This document shows, piece by piece, positions 35,343 through 44,794 of a stretch of 64,000 nucleotides of DNA. This stretch comes from Clostridium culturomicium. Lineage in GTDB: Bacteria > Bacillota > Clostridia > Clostridiales > Clostridiaceae. The stretch is taken from positions 126,528 through 190,527 of the forward strand of contig NZ_CCXK01000015.1 in assembly GCF_000821305.1 (NCBI RefSeq), in the 5' to 3' direction. How positions within the stretch are numbered: position 1 is the first letter of the stretch; each line of letters opens with the position of its first letter. A program made the translations under genes and the position numbers. The notes under the pieces are model-generated. The model was not told where the DNA came from, did not search any database, and saw nothing but the letters and a program-made list of their open reading frames with translations.

Positions 35343-36491
35343 TTATTTACTAAAAATAGATAACTTAGCATCTGTCACAAGAATATTTTCAACTGCTCCA
35401 TCTTGTCTAAGCTGCATTAACTCCTTAACAGGCATTTTAACAACTACTCCAAAAGTTTTTGCTCCATTTTCTTCCACAAACTCCAATGCACTCTTATAAT
35501 CTATATGACTATTAATGGCTTCATTAAATTCTTTAGCTTCAGCCATATATTTTAACATACTCTTAAAGTGAATTTCCTTCTGCTCTGGTGTAATTTCACG
35601 TCCTGGTGCATTGGATAACTCTAGAAGTGGATATTTTTCCTCATCATAAGTTTCCTTATCAAAAATTATTCCTGTTCCAGTAGGTTCAATTCCAAAATAG
35701 TCCATAACTTGATGACTGGTATCAGTAACTCTCACTGGGATATAGGTTATATGAAAATCATTATATTCCTTCTGTAACTTCTCCAATTCCTTTAAATCCA
35801 AATCCTTAGGAAAAGATACTGCTGCTTCAACAATTGCGGTATCAGGCAGTTTTCTTAACTCTTCTAAGGCATATTCATCATTAGGTTCGAAATAATTATA
35901 TTCTGTTCCTCTTGTAAATGAATTACTAAATAAATTACTCTTAAGCATATCCTCATAGTATCCTACAAACTTCCCTTTATCCATAGTAACATAGAAATCT
36001 TCAATTACTCCATTAAACTGATATCCAACCTTTAAGTTATATTTTCCATAGCCCTCTGGTGTAATATTGGTATAATTAAACCATTTATTTGCAGTATGGA
36101 GTTCCGTGTAGACTGCTAAGGGTAAGTCTATCACACTTGAAAAATCCCCTAATAATTCTCCTGGGTTATAATAAATTTTATTCATAATAGGAGAAAGTCC
36201 AAACATCAGAAACAACACAATGGCTAAAACTATTGATCCTACCACAATTCCAAGTTTTCTAAGCTTTTTATTTACTGCCCTTTGAATTAAATTTTTCATA
36301 TCCATTTCCTTCTCAGAAGTACACCCATATTGCTCCTTTGCGGTCTCATCTTCAAAGAGTTTATCATCCATTTCATCATTTAAATAATCACTTAGCACCC
36401 GTATCTTTTCAAGTTCTTCTTCAATCTGTCTACTCTCTTCTTTATCTAATGAACCATCTAAATAAGCTTTGAATTTATCTCTATATGTCAT
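35343..36491 (-). CDS. Anti-sigma factor with Sigma_reg_N/Sigma_reg_C-type domains
   Basis: 382 residues: an N-terminal cytoplasmic segment of about 75 residues, one membrane helix (about 80-100, 'GSIVLAIVLFLMFGLSPIM') and an external C-terminal domain. The opening 'AYTELHTANKWFNYTNITPEGYG' (split) and the terminal 'FGVVVKMPVKELMQL' match the sigma-factor-regulator N and C families of Bacilli/Clostridia. It lies 2 nt after its ECF sigma gene. Confidence 0.8.
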   Translation of the reverse strand: MTYRDKFKAYLDGSLDKEESRQIEEELEKIRVLSDYLNDEMDDKLFEDETAKEQYGCTSEKEMDMKNLIQRAVNKKLRKLGIVVGSIVLAIVLFLMFGLSPIMNKIYYNPGELLGDFSSVIDLPLAVYTELHTANKWFNYTNITPEGYGKYNLKVGYQFNGVIEDFYVTMDKGKFVGYYEDMLKSNLFSNSFTRGTEYNYFEPNDEYALEELRKLPDTAIVEAAVSFPKDLDLKELEKLQKEYNDFHITYIPVRVTDTSHQVMDYFGIEPTGTGIIFDKETYDEEKYPLLELSNAPGREITPEQKEIHFKSMLKYMAEAKEFNEAINSHIDYKSALEFVEENGAKTFGVVVKMPVKELMQLRQDGAVENILVTDAKLSIFSK

Positions 36492-36493
36492 AT

Positions 36494-36994
36494 CTATTCC
36501 TCCTCCATAATCTTTAATAGCTTTTTCTTAATTCTAAATAAACTAGTTCTTACCGCTCCGTGAGTAAGACTCATTTGCTGTGCAATATCCTCCTGCTTTA
36601 ATTCACCAAAATAATAAAGGGTTATTAACTCTCTTTCCTTTATAGGAAGCTGCTGAATAACATAATATAATCTTCGATTTCTCTCTTTTGCAATAAGCTC
36701 TTTTAGAATATCAGTTTTGTCGGAGATGGTTTTCACATCAAACTCATCCTCTGAGATAATATTTTTATTCTTTCTCAATGTATCAATGAATAAATTCTTA
36801 GCCACTTTATAAAGCCATTGAACTATACCATCGGAAACTTCATCCAATGACATAAAGGCTTTAATAAAGGTTTCCTGCATCAAATCCTCTGCTAACTGCT
36901 GATTATGGCAAAGAGATAAAAGATATAAATAAAGTCTTTTGCTATACTTTTCATATATTATTGTTAACGCGTTATTTTCTATCCCCTTCACCAC
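36494..36994 (-). CDS. ECF RNA polymerase sigma factor
   Basis: 166 residues: region 2 ('NQQLAEDLMQETFIKAFMSLDEV', split, about 31-53) and region 4 ('QLPIKERELITLYYFGELKQEDIAQQMSLTHGAVRTSLFRIKK', split). Distinct in sequence from the ECF factor at 34.6 kb, so it is not a recent duplicate. The GTG start at 36994 is provisional: the upstream Shine-Dalgarno is very close. Confidence 0.88.
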   Translation of the reverse strand: MVKGIENNALTIIYEKYSKRLYLYLLSLCHNQQLAEDLMQETFIKAFMSLDEVSDGIVQWLYKVAKNLFIDTLRKNKNIISEDEFDVKTISDKTDILKELIAKERNRRLYYVIQQLPIKERELITLYYFGELKQEDIAQQMSLTHGAVRTSLFRIKKKLLKIMEEE

Positions 36995-37035
36995 CCTTCA
37001 AAGATATAACGTATAACCGTAAAAAATGTTACAAA

Positions 37036-37070
37036 AATACCTAACAACTTTATTAGATTGTTAGGTATTC
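37036..37070. terminator. Terminator after the flavoprotein gene
   Basis: Perfect 12-bp stem AATACCTAACAA (37036-37047) with TTGTTAGGTATT (37058-37069), T run on the - strand. Confidence 0.88.
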
Positions 37071-37087
37071 CTCAATTAAGTATAATA

Positions 37088-38908
37088 TTACTTATTTCCC
37101 ACTGGGATAAAAACACCTTCATTATTAACAGCACTTCTAGCTGCAATTCTTCCAAAGGTAACTGTATCCGGGATTGATAACGAACCTAGTCTATTGCCTC
37201 CATGAATTCCGCCTGTAACTTCACCAGCTGCATAAAGACCTTCAATTCTGTCTCCATTTTCATTCAGTACTTGAGCTGATATATCAATTTCCACTCCACC
37301 CATAGTATGATGAACAGATACTACACTAGCAAACATTATGTATGGTCCTTCTTCTATTTTTCTTAAATCCTTTGTTCGATTAAAATCTAAATCTGCTCCA
37401 CTTTCAACGAAGCTATTATATCTTTCAACAGTATGTTCCACTTGCTCCACTGGAATATCAAAGAATTTACTACATTCTTCTAAGGTTCCTTTAAAGATAA
37501 CACCTTGATCATATCCTCTTAAAAGTTCATCTCTATACTTTCCCTCTAAATCCATTTCTTCTATAACTTTGCTATCTATTAATTCATAAGAAGTTGCACT
37601 CGGCTGAAATATAGTAGCCTTTGCAATATTATCTCTGGTTTCTTTCTCGTCAACAAAGCGTTTTCCCTCCTTATTGATAAGTAGGGCATTGGACATAAGT
37701 CTTGCATAGTCCATAAAATAATAATTTCCTGTGGCTGGATTATTTACTGGATAAAGCTGAATAGCACCCATCCCAATTAAATTAGCTCCGATATTGTCTG
37801 CCATAACAATTCCATCTCCAACAATAGCAGGAGAATTAGTCGTTGGAATTGATGCGTCAAGCCTTCCCCACTGCGTATCATACTCCATTCTCATTTCAAC
37901 ATTAGCTCCAAATCCACCCGTTGCAAGAATTACACCTTTATTGCCATAGAATCTTTTTTCTATACCATTATTTATTGCTATAACTCCTATTACTCTTCCA
38001 TCTTCATTTTGGATAAATTCTTCTGCTCTAGTGTTATATTCTACATTTACCCCCATATCCAATGCCTTCTTAATAAGTGTATCTATATACTTTGGACCAT
38101 CGCCTTCAGGCCATAGGGTTCTTGCTACTGTATGTCCACCGTACCAAGACTGCTCATCTCTATACTTTACACCAACAAAATCTCTTAGCCATAAAGCATT
38201 ATCTAATGCATTTTCAACTAAAATTCTAACAAGCTCTGGTTTACCTTGCCTATACCCACCTTCATATATATCATTATAAAATAACTCTACACTGTCATTT
38301 TCTATGCCTTCCTCAACTTGAACCCAGTTTCCTGGGGCTGCAAATTCCCCTCCTGACATTCTTGTATTGCCTCCTCCAAAAGGCATTTTTTCAATAATAG
38401 TGACACTTTTAGCTCCCAATGAAGCAGCTTCTATAGCTGCAGTGAAGCCTGCACCACCGCCACCAATAATTAAAATTTCACTTTGATAATTATCATCAAC
38501 ATTAGTTTCAACTTCCTCAATAGCTACATTTAATTCTTCATCTACCTCATATTTGCTAAGTGCATTTTTAACCGCAGAAATAAATCCCTTGCTAGTAATT
38601 GTTGAGCCTGTAATAACATCAACATCCACAGAGTTTTTAGCCACAATATCATCGATAAGCCTTACCATAGCCTTATCAAAACCTGGGGTTTCATTGTGCT
38701 CAATAATCTCTATATGCTTTATCTTCTTATTATTTATAACTACTTCAACCAATATATCTCCACTTTTCCCTTTACCAATTCCTGATAAGGTTACAGCATC
38801 TTCAGGCTGTGATTCTATTTTCTCTGAATTTAATTCTATTATTTTCAGAGAGAAAAATGCTATTAGAATTATCAATATGAACCATACAATACCCTTATTC
38901 TTTTTCAC
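37088..38908 (-). CDS. Membrane-anchored FMN-binding / FAD fumarate-reductase-like flavoprotein
   Basis: 606 residues from GTG 38908. One N-terminal membrane helix (about 7-22) is followed by one FMN_bind domain (about 40-115) with a flavinylation-type motif TGSTITS (acceptor Thr about 103). A FAD_binding_2 domain starts at 'IGGGGAGFTAAIEAASLGA' (about 150). The C-terminal substrate region shows 'SVHHTMGGVEID' and 'GGIHGGNRLGS', where fumarate and urocanate reductases have catalytic His and Arg. Known relatives reduce fumarate, urocanate or similar enoates outside the membrane with electrons passed through ApbE-attached FMN. The substrate is unknown. Co-transcribed after the response regulator gene, overlapping it by 14 nt. 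Confidence 0.88.
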   Translation of the reverse strand: MKKNKGIVWFILIILIAFFSLKIIELNSEKIESQPEDAVTLSGIGKGKSGDILVEVVINNKKIKHIEIIEHNETPGFDKAMVRLIDDIVAKNSVDVDVITGSTITSKGFISAVKNALSKYEVDEELNVAIEEVETNVDDNYQSEILIIGGGGAGFTAAIEAASLGAKSVTIIEKMPFGGGNTRMSGGEFAAPGNWVQVEEGIENDSVELFYNDIYEGGYRQGKPELVRILVENALDNALWLRDFVGVKYRDEQSWYGGHTVARTLWPEGDGPKYIDTLIKKALDMGVNVEYNTRAEEFIQNEDGRVIGVIAINNGIEKRFYGNKGVILATGGFGANVEMRMEYDTQWGRLDASIPTTNSPAIVGDGIVMADNIGANLIGMGAIQLYPVNNPATGNYYFMDYARLMSNALLINKEGKRFVDEKETRDNIAKATIFQPSATSYELIDSKVIEEMDLEGKYRDELLRGYDQGVIFKGTLEECSKFFDIPVEQVEHTVERYNSFVESGADLDFNRTKDLRKIEEGPYIMFASVVSVHHTMGGVEIDISAQVLNENGDRIEGLYAAGEVTGGIHGGNRLGSLSIPDTVTFGRIAARSAVNNEGVFIPVGNK

Positions 38909-39662
38909 TATTAACACCCTTTTTTATAGAATTTCTATACTCCTTTGGTGAATAACCAGTATGCTTTTTAAACGCCCTGCTAAAATAATACTGATCAGAA
39001 TATCCAACACTTTTAGCTATTTCACATACGGTTATTCCATCATTATTTTCTAAAAGCTTAATAGCACTTCTCATTCTAAGCATTGTTATGTATTCAACTA
39101 AGCTTTTATCCGTTACAGACTTCATAATTTTAAATAAAGTAGAACGGCTTAAACCAAACTGCTTTTCAATTTGCTCTGAAGAGATATCTTTTCTTGTGTA
39201 ATTTTCATTAATAAACTTTATAACATTAGTTTTAGTATCACTTTGTGATGGAGAAAACTTATTTAAAATATTTTGAGTTCCAAGACGTTTATCATAATTA
39301 ATAATAGCCTGCTTTAATACATCATATAACTCCATGTCATCGACAGGTTTAAGAAGATAAAAATCTACATTCTGTCTTATTGCCTCCTGAGCAAATTTAA
39401 AACTATCATATCCAGACACAATAATGATAATGCATGCCGAATTTTCTTTTCTTATCTCTCTTATACATTCAAGACCATTCATGAGAGGCATATTTATATC
39501 TATAATAATAATGTCTGGAGAAAATTTATTGTTTAACTCTAAAACCTGTGCCCCATTTTCAGCTTTAGCCACCACCTGTATTCCTAAATCAAACTCTTCT
39601 ATTTGTTCTGACATACCCTCTAAAATATTAATTTCATCATCTGCTACTAACGCTCTATACAT
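38895..39662 (-). CDS. YesN-type response regulator (REC + AraC HTH)
   Basis: 255 residues: an N-terminal receiver domain with phospho-acceptor Asp55 in 'IIIIDINMP' and the conserved Lys in 'FYLLKPVDD'; the C-terminal half is an AraC-type double HTH ('ITVCEIAKSVGYSDQYYFSRAFKKHTGYSPKEYR', split, about 205-240). Its start overlaps the kinase gene by 16 nt. It should activate one or both flanking flavoprotein genes. Confidence 0.93.
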   Translation of the reverse strand: MYRALVADDEINILEGMSEQIEEFDLGIQVVAKAENGAQVLELNNKFSPDIIIIDINMPLMNGLECIREIRKENSACIIIIVSGYDSFKFAQEAIRQNVDFYLLKPVDDMELYDVLKQAIINYDKRLGTQNILNKFSPSQSDTKTNVIKFINENYTRKDISSEQIEKQFGLSRSTLFKIMKSVTDKSLVEYITMLRMRSAIKLLENNDGITVCEIAKSVGYSDQYYFSRAFKKHTGYSPKEYRNSIKKGVNSEKE

Positions 39663-41494
39663 TCCTCTTCCCCCTGCCTTGGTATAAGTATAGTTACCTT
39701 TGTTCCTATTCCTAATTTACTTTCTATATTTAAACATGCATTATCTCCATAAGCATATTTTAGTCTTTGAAGTATATTTTTCATTCCATAATGGCCTGAA
39801 TCTACAGCCTTAAGCAAGCTTTCTCTAAGCTTATTCAAGCATTCATCATCCATTCCAATGCCATCATCTTCAACAGTAATTTTAATATAGCCACCCTCAC
39901 TATATGCTTTAACGAATATATTGCCTTTTGATTCCTTAGTTTTAATTCCATGATAAATTGAATTTTCAACTATAGGCTGAATTAAAATTTTAATAATGGA
40001 TACTTCTTCTATTTCTTTTTCTATGTCCATTACATAATCTAATTTCTCACCACATCTTGTTTTTTGAATATCCAGATAAGACCTGGTATGCCTGAATTCT
40101 TGCTTAAGAGTAATTTTTTCATTTCCATTATTTAAAAATACCCTGAAAAAGTTAGATAAATCCGTAATAGTTTTTGCTACATCATTTGCTCCTTGCTTTT
40201 TTGCCATCCACTTAATGTTATCTAGAGTGTTATACAGGAAATGTGGCTTTATCTGTTCTTGTAATATTCGAAGTTCTGCCATTCTACGTTCAGACTGTTC
40301 TTCATAAATCTTATCAATAAGCTGAGTAATTTCATCAAGCATTTTATTATAAGAAACTCCTAAGTAATATATTTCATCCTTAGCAGTGCTTGTATTATAA
40401 TAAGCATCAAGCTGTCCTGCTTCTACTCTGCTCATACAGCTCTGCAATATTTTTATTGGATTTAGTACAGACTTAGTCACATATGCACCTATAAAAATTA
40501 TAAGTAATATTAAAGCACCAAATAAAAATAAATATCCAATCAACATTTCATTTATTGAATGATTTATTGCACTATCCGTAGTAAGAGTACATAATACCCA
40601 GTCAGGATATGACGTCACTGGTGATACAAATAATGTTGAATCTCCTTTTAGTGAATCTAAAGATATCATATCAGAACTCACAATACTTTCGAAATCAATA
40701 GTCTTTAACATTTCTTCATCTACATAATTATCATAAAAGTAGTCTAAATCAGTAGTTATAATATCTCCCTGTCTATTCATTATCCATGTCTTACTGCCAT
40801 ATAGTTGAGCAGTATTTACAATTTCTTTTAATCTCACTAATGGAACCGCTGAACATATCAACGATTCCTTTTTACCTGTATACCCCTCAATTGGATAGTA
40901 AAACAATATAACTTCACGATTATTATCATTGAGAACAGGTTGTCCAATTATAAATTCCTTATCCTCACTATAGACAAGCATATAATCCTCATACTTAATT
41001 AAGTTTTCAGTAGCCTTACTATTTATCCAGCAGAATCCATTCTTACCTATGAAAGAAAAAGTCTCCATGGTTTCTTCATTATTTTTATGAGAATTTGTTA
41101 CACTTTCAATGATTGGTGTAATCTCTCTCACATCCATAGACCTAACAGCTGGAGTAGTTGATAAAGTTCTATATTCAACCACTCTTTTTTCTATCCACAT
41201 ACTTACTTCAGATGCTTTTGTTTCTACATTCTGACTTATTAAAAACTTTATATTATCTTCATTTCTTGGTTTCACATTAAAGTTTATATACACAAGTAGT
41301 GAACCAAAAACAAGTATAGTTGTAATAGAAAAAAACATTATGATTTTTGATTTTATACTTAAATTTTCTACGTAAGCTCTTCTTTTTTTCATTAAATCAC
41401 GTATCCCCACATAAGATTGTTTAAATTTTAACCATAAATTCATTATACTTACTATGATACAAAAGTACAAATTGTTACACAAAAGTCTAAACAA
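39647..41494 (-). CDS. YesM-type sensor histidine kinase
   Basis: Up to 615 residues: N-terminal helix (about 51-70), an external sensory domain of roughly 260 residues of the dCache type, a second helix (about 325-345), HAMP, then the His_kinase motif 'LQEQIKPHFLYNTLDNIKWM' (phospho-His about 421) and HATPase_c ('VEDDGIGMD', 'HYGMKNILQRL'). The start is uncertain: no strong ribosome site before ATG 41494, and an internal ATG at 41392 is possible. External sensing next to extracytoplasmic reductases suggests it detects their electron acceptor. Confidence 0.9.
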   Translation of the reverse strand: MFRLLCNNLYFCIIVSIMNLWLKFKQSYVGIRDLMKKRRAYVENLSIKSKIIMFFSITTILVFGSLLVYINFNVKPRNEDNIKFLISQNVETKASEVSMWIEKRVVEYRTLSTTPAVRSMDVREITPIIESVTNSHKNNEETMETFSFIGKNGFCWINSKATENLIKYEDYMLVYSEDKEFIIGQPVLNDNNREVILFYYPIEGYTGKKESLICSAVPLVRLKEIVNTAQLYGSKTWIMNRQGDIITTDLDYFYDNYVDEEMLKTIDFESIVSSDMISLDSLKGDSTLFVSPVTSYPDWVLCTLTTDSAINHSINEMLIGYLFLFGALILLIIFIGAYVTKSVLNPIKILQSCMSRVEAGQLDAYYNTSTAKDEIYYLGVSYNKMLDEITQLIDKIYEEQSERRMAELRILQEQIKPHFLYNTLDNIKWMAKKQGANDVAKTITDLSNFFRVFLNNGNEKITLKQEFRHTRSYLDIQKTRCGEKLDYVMDIEKEIEEVSIIKILIQPIVENSIYHGIKTKESKGNIFVKAYSEGGYIKITVEDDGIGMDDECLNKLRESLLKAVDSGHYGMKNILQRLKYAYGDNACLNIESKLGIGTKVTILIPRQGEEECIER

Positions 41495-41587
41495 TAGTCC
41501 AAACTTCTAAATCATAAGTCCATTTATAGCAATTTTAAACTATGTTAAAATATAAACAAAGTATGATTTAAATTTTGGAGGTAAATT

Positions 41588-43654
41588 ATGAAAAGAGTTA
41601 TGGCACTTGTCCTTGTTGCTTCTATGCTTATCACAGGCTGTAGTAGCACAGCTGGCAAAGGCGGATCTGATAGTAAATATAAAGCTGGAACATATACTGG
41701 GGTTGCAGAGGGATTCGGTGGAGATTTGAATGTTAAAGTTACACTTTCTGAAGATAGTATAACTGCTGTAGAAGTAGTATCACATGGCGAAACTGAAGGA
41801 ATCGGAACAAAAGCTATAGAATCATTACCTGATGCTATAGTTAAAGCAAATTCAACTGAAGTAGATACTGTTGCTGGAGCAACTGTTTCCTCTAAGGCTA
41901 TAATTGCAGCCGTTAATGATGCAATAAAAGAATTCACAGGTTCAAAATCAACTGGAAAAATAAAAGATGGTGTTTACACATCTGAAGTAACAGGTTTTCA
42001 AGGTCCACTTAAAGTAGAAGTTGCAATAAAGGATTCAAAAATTGCTGAAGTAAAGGTTCTAGAAAACGTTGAAACAAATGGTATCGGAACTAAAGCTCTT
42101 GATGCTCTTCCTGCTAAAATTATTGAACATCAATCTGTTGGTATAGATGTTTTAACTGGTGCTACTGTATCAAGTAAAGCCCTGCTTTCTGCTGTTACAG
42201 ATGCCTTAGAGCAAGCGTGTGCTGATATGAATAAATTCTCTGTTAAGCCAGAGGTTGTTAAAGGTGAAGATCAAACAATCACAGCTGATGTAGTAATCGT
42301 TGGTGGTGGTGGTGCTGGATTAACAGCAGCTATCGAAGCTAAAACTCTTGGTGCTAAAAATGTTGTAGTTATAGAAAAAATGGATATTACAGGTGGTAAT
42401 ACAAGACTCTCTGGAGGAGAATATGCAGCTCCAGGAAACTGGGTTCAGATTTCCGAAGGAATTACTGATGATAGTACAGATCAATTCTTTAACGATATCT
42501 ATGAAGGCGGTTATAAAAAAGGGGACAAGTCACTTATCCAAGTTATTGCTGAAAATGCACTTCCAAATGCTGAATGGCTAAAGGATTTTGTTGGAATTAA
42601 ATTTAAAGATGAACAATCTTGGTATGGTGGTCACAAAGTTGCACGTACATTATGGCCTGAAGGTGATGGTCCTGTTTATGTAGATACTCTTCAAGCTAAA
42701 GCAGAAGAACTTGGAGTAGAGATTTATCTTCAAACTGAAGCAGATACACTTATTAAAAATGAATCAGGCAGAGTTGTTGGAGTTGAAGCAACTCATAAAA
42801 ATGGTTCAAAATATACCTTCAATGCAAATAATGGAGTAATCTTAGCAACTGGTGGTTTTGGATCTAATGTAGAAATGCGTGAAGAATATAACGAATTATG
42901 GCCAACCTTAGATGCAAGCATACCTACGACAAACAGCCCTGCTATCACTGGTGACGGTATTGAGATGGGACAAGAAATCGGTGCTAATGTAACTGGTATG
43001 GGATTAATTCAACTATACCCTGTAAATAACCCTGCTACAGGTAACTACTACTACATCGACTATGCACGTCTTAATTCAACTGCCTTACTTTTAAATAAAG
43101 AAGGTAAGCGTTTTGTAAATGAAAAAGGTACTAGAGATGTTATATCTGAAGCAACTCTAAATCAAACAGATAGCATGGTTTACGAACTTATTGATGCATC
43201 TGTAGTTGAAGAACAAAAACTATATGAAAAATATCAAACTGAAATAGATAAATGTTTAAAACAAGGTGTATTAGCAATTGGAACTATTGAAGAAATTTCT
43301 GAGCACTTTGACATTCCTGCTGATGAAGTTAAAGCTTCTATCGAAAGATATAACTCTTTAGTTGACTCTGGAACTGACACTGACTTTGGACGTACAGACA
43401 ACTTTAACAAAATTGGAGAAGGTCCATATTTCATGTTCTCAAGTGTTGTTTCTGTTCACCATACCATGGGTGGATTAGAAATCGATGCTGATGCAAGAGT
43501 AAAAGATACTAATGGTAATGTAATCCCTGGGCTTTATGCAGCTGGTGAAGTTACTGGAGGTATCCATGGTGGAAACCGTCTTGGTTCTGTTGCCGTTGCT
43601 GATACTGTTGTATTTGGACGTGTTGCTGCTAAGAGCTGTGTAGAAGGTAAATAA
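41588..43654 (+). CDS. Lipoprotein flavoprotein with two FMN_bind domains and a FAD reductase domain
   Basis: 688 residues. A signal peptide ends in a lipobox (LITGC, Cys18). Two tandem FMN_bind domains follow (about 32-115 and 126-210), each with a flavinylation motif GATVSS (Thr99 and Thr193). The FAD_binding_2 domain starts at 'VIVGGGGAGLTAAIEA' (about 236). Catalytic-type motifs 'SVHHTMGGLEID' and 'GGIHGGNRLGS' are intact. The FAD part is strikingly similar to the 37-38.9 kb protein, including 'DEQSWYGGHKVARTLWPEGDG' (split), a segment where classic fumarate reductases read differently. Divergent from the YesMN genes; strong TTTGGAGG ribosome site. Probable extracytoplasmic terminal reductase; needs ApbE, which is not in the window. 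Confidence 0.9.
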   Translation: MKRVMALVLVASMLITGCSSTAGKGGSDSKYKAGTYTGVAEGFGGDLNVKVTLSEDSITAVEVVSHGETEGIGTKAIESLPDAIVKANSTEVDTVAGATVSSKAIIAAVNDAIKEFTGSKSTGKIKDGVYTSEVTGFQGPLKVEVAIKDSKIAEVKVLENVETNGIGTKALDALPAKIIEHQSVGIDVLTGATVSSKALLSAVTDALEQACADMNKFSVKPEVVKGEDQTITADVVIVGGGGAGLTAAIEAKTLGAKNVVVIEKMDITGGNTRLSGGEYAAPGNWVQISEGITDDSTDQFFNDIYEGGYKKGDKSLIQVIAENALPNAEWLKDFVGIKFKDEQSWYGGHKVARTLWPEGDGPVYVDTLQAKAEELGVEIYLQTEADTLIKNESGRVVGVEATHKNGSKYTFNANNGVILATGGFGSNVEMREEYNELWPTLDASIPTTNSPAITGDGIEMGQEIGANVTGMGLIQLYPVNNPATGNYYYIDYARLNSTALLLNKEGKRFVNEKGTRDVISEATLNQTDSMVYELIDASVVEEQKLYEKYQTEIDKCLKQGVLAIGTIEEISEHFDIPADEVKASIERYNSLVDSGTDTDFGRTDNFNKIGEGPYFMFSSVVSVHHTMGGLEIDADARVKDTNGNVIPGLYAAGEVTGGIHGGNRLGSVAVADTVVFGRVAAKSCVEGK

Positions 43655-43689
43655 ACTTAAAATTTATTATATAAAAACAACCCAAATAA

Positions 43690-43726
43690 AAACCAACTTG
43701 CAATCACCTTGTAAGTTGGTTTTTTA
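43690..43726. terminator. Terminator after the lipoprotein flavoprotein gene
   Basis: AACCAACTT / AAGTTGGTT hairpin followed by a T run on the + strand. Confidence 0.88.
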
Positions 43727-43791
43727 AATATTTTACATATTTAATTCTCATAATAATATACTTAAATTTTCTCCACTCTATTCTCTCGATT

Positions 43792-43974
43792 TTATATTGT
43801 TACTTCAACATTACTATCAAGATTTTCTATTTGTATGCTTGTCTTTTTCTTAGTTGCTCCACTATTTACATCCGTTGATTTTTTAATAATTCCCCATCCA
43901 GATATACCTAATAGTATGACTAAAATCACTAAAATACCTAATTTATATTTAAACTTAATCTTCTTATTCTTCAT
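43792..43974 (-). CDS. 60-residue single-pass membrane protein, unknown
   Basis: A basic N-terminus (KNKKIKFKYK), one helix (about 12-30) and a short polar, Ser/Thr-rich outside tail. GAAGGG lies before the ATG. Located 21 nt after the YbaN gene in the Fur-boxed cluster. It could be the anchor stub of a lost longer protein; no homology recognised. Confidence 0.5.
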   Translation of the reverse strand: MKNKKIKFKYKLGILVILVILLGISGWGIIKKSTDVNSGATKKKTSIQIENLDSNVEVTI

Positions 43975-43995
43975 TCGTAAAATTCCCTTCTTTCA

Positions 43996-44391
43996 TTAAT
44001 CCTCAAAACTCTGAATTGAAGGTTTGATAGTCTTTATTTTAAATGTAAAATAATAAAGCTTAAAAACTATCACCATTATTAGTACTACTCTCATAGCCAT
44101 AACATCTACTAAAAATAAAGGAATCGCTATCATAGTATCAGCAAAAGCCAATATACATATTTTTTGTTTTAAAGTCATAGCTCTCTCATTAACAAAACTC
44201 TCTAAGTGTTTTTTATAAAGTTTTGTACCTTTAAACCAATTATTAAATTTATCTGATCCTCTAGCAAAACAAAAGGATGCTAATAATAAAAATGGTGTTG
44301 TTGGCAGAATCGGAATTATAACTCCTATAGATCCTAAAACAAAGGCTATTAACCCTATGGTTATATAAATGTATTTTTTTATTTTACTCAT
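43996..44391 (-). CDS. YbaN-family (DUF454) inner-membrane protein
   Basis: 131 residues with three to four helices. The DUF454 pattern is clear: 'GSIGVIIPILPTTPFLLLASFCFARGS' (split, about 17-43), then 'FNNWFKGTKLYKKHLESF'. The function is unknown; members often lie in iron/haem-related neighbourhoods. ATG 44391 has GAGGAG seven bases upstream. In operon with the PF11756 protein. Confidence 0.9.
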   Translation of the reverse strand: MSKIKKYIYITIGLIAFVLGSIGVIIPILPTTPFLLLASFCFARGSDKFNNWFKGTKLYKKHLESFVNERAMTLKQKICILAFADTMIAIPLFLVDVMAMRVVLIMVIVFKLYYFTFKIKTIKPSIQSFED

Positions 44392-44413
44392 ACTACTTCT
44401 CCTCACTTATCTT

Positions 44414-44716
44414 CTAATAAAACATATGTCTTATTAATTCTATTGGATTGTAAATTATCAATCTTGGCCCTGAAAATTTCATAACATCTTTCACTTTAGC
44501 CTTCATATCCTTCTTATAGCAATGAATTGGACATTTAGAACATGTGGTTTTTTCATCACCAAACTTACAAAGAGCTAATCTTTTATGAGCATATTCTAAA
44601 AGCTCCTTACACTCATCACATAAGCCGTTCTTAGATTTGTGCTTTTTACTACAATATATATTTATCATTAACTCTATAACTTTTTTTTCCTTTTCAACTC
44701 TTCCTAATTTAGTCAT
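44414..44716 (-). CDS. Nitrous oxide-stimulated promoter family protein (PF11756)
   Basis: 100 residues with eight Cys/His-rich positions, including 'CSKKHKSKNGLCDECKEL' and 'CSKCPIHCYKKDMK', the layout of the PF11756 family. Probably a metal- or iron-sulphur-binding protein; the name is historical and gives no function. A perfect Fur-like box sits just before its ribosome site. Confidence 0.88.
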   Translation of the reverse strand: MTKLGRVEKEKKVIELMINIYCSKKHKSKNGLCDECKELLEYAHKRLALCKFGDEKTTCSKCPIHCYKKDMKAKVKDVMKFSGPRLIIYNPIELIRHMFY

Positions 44717-44729
44717 ATTTTTACCTCAC

Positions 44730-44746
44730 TTGATAATCATTATCAA
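44730..44746. promoter_or_regulatory. Fur box
   Basis: TTGATAATCATTATCAA is a perfect 8+1+8 palindrome that matches the GATAATGATTATC-type Fur consensus. It is 14 nt upstream of the PF11756 gene start. Confidence 0.85.
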
Positions 44747-44758
44747 CGTAACCTCTAA

Positions 44759-44788
44759 ATAAAGAGCTTGTTATTCAAGCCCTTTATT
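44759..44788 (-). terminator. Terminator of the ABC transporter pair
   Basis: Stem AAAGAGCTTG (44761-44770) with CAAGCCCTTT (44776-44785), one G-U pair, A/T-rich tail. Confidence 0.65.
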
Positions 44789-44794
44789 ACTCAG

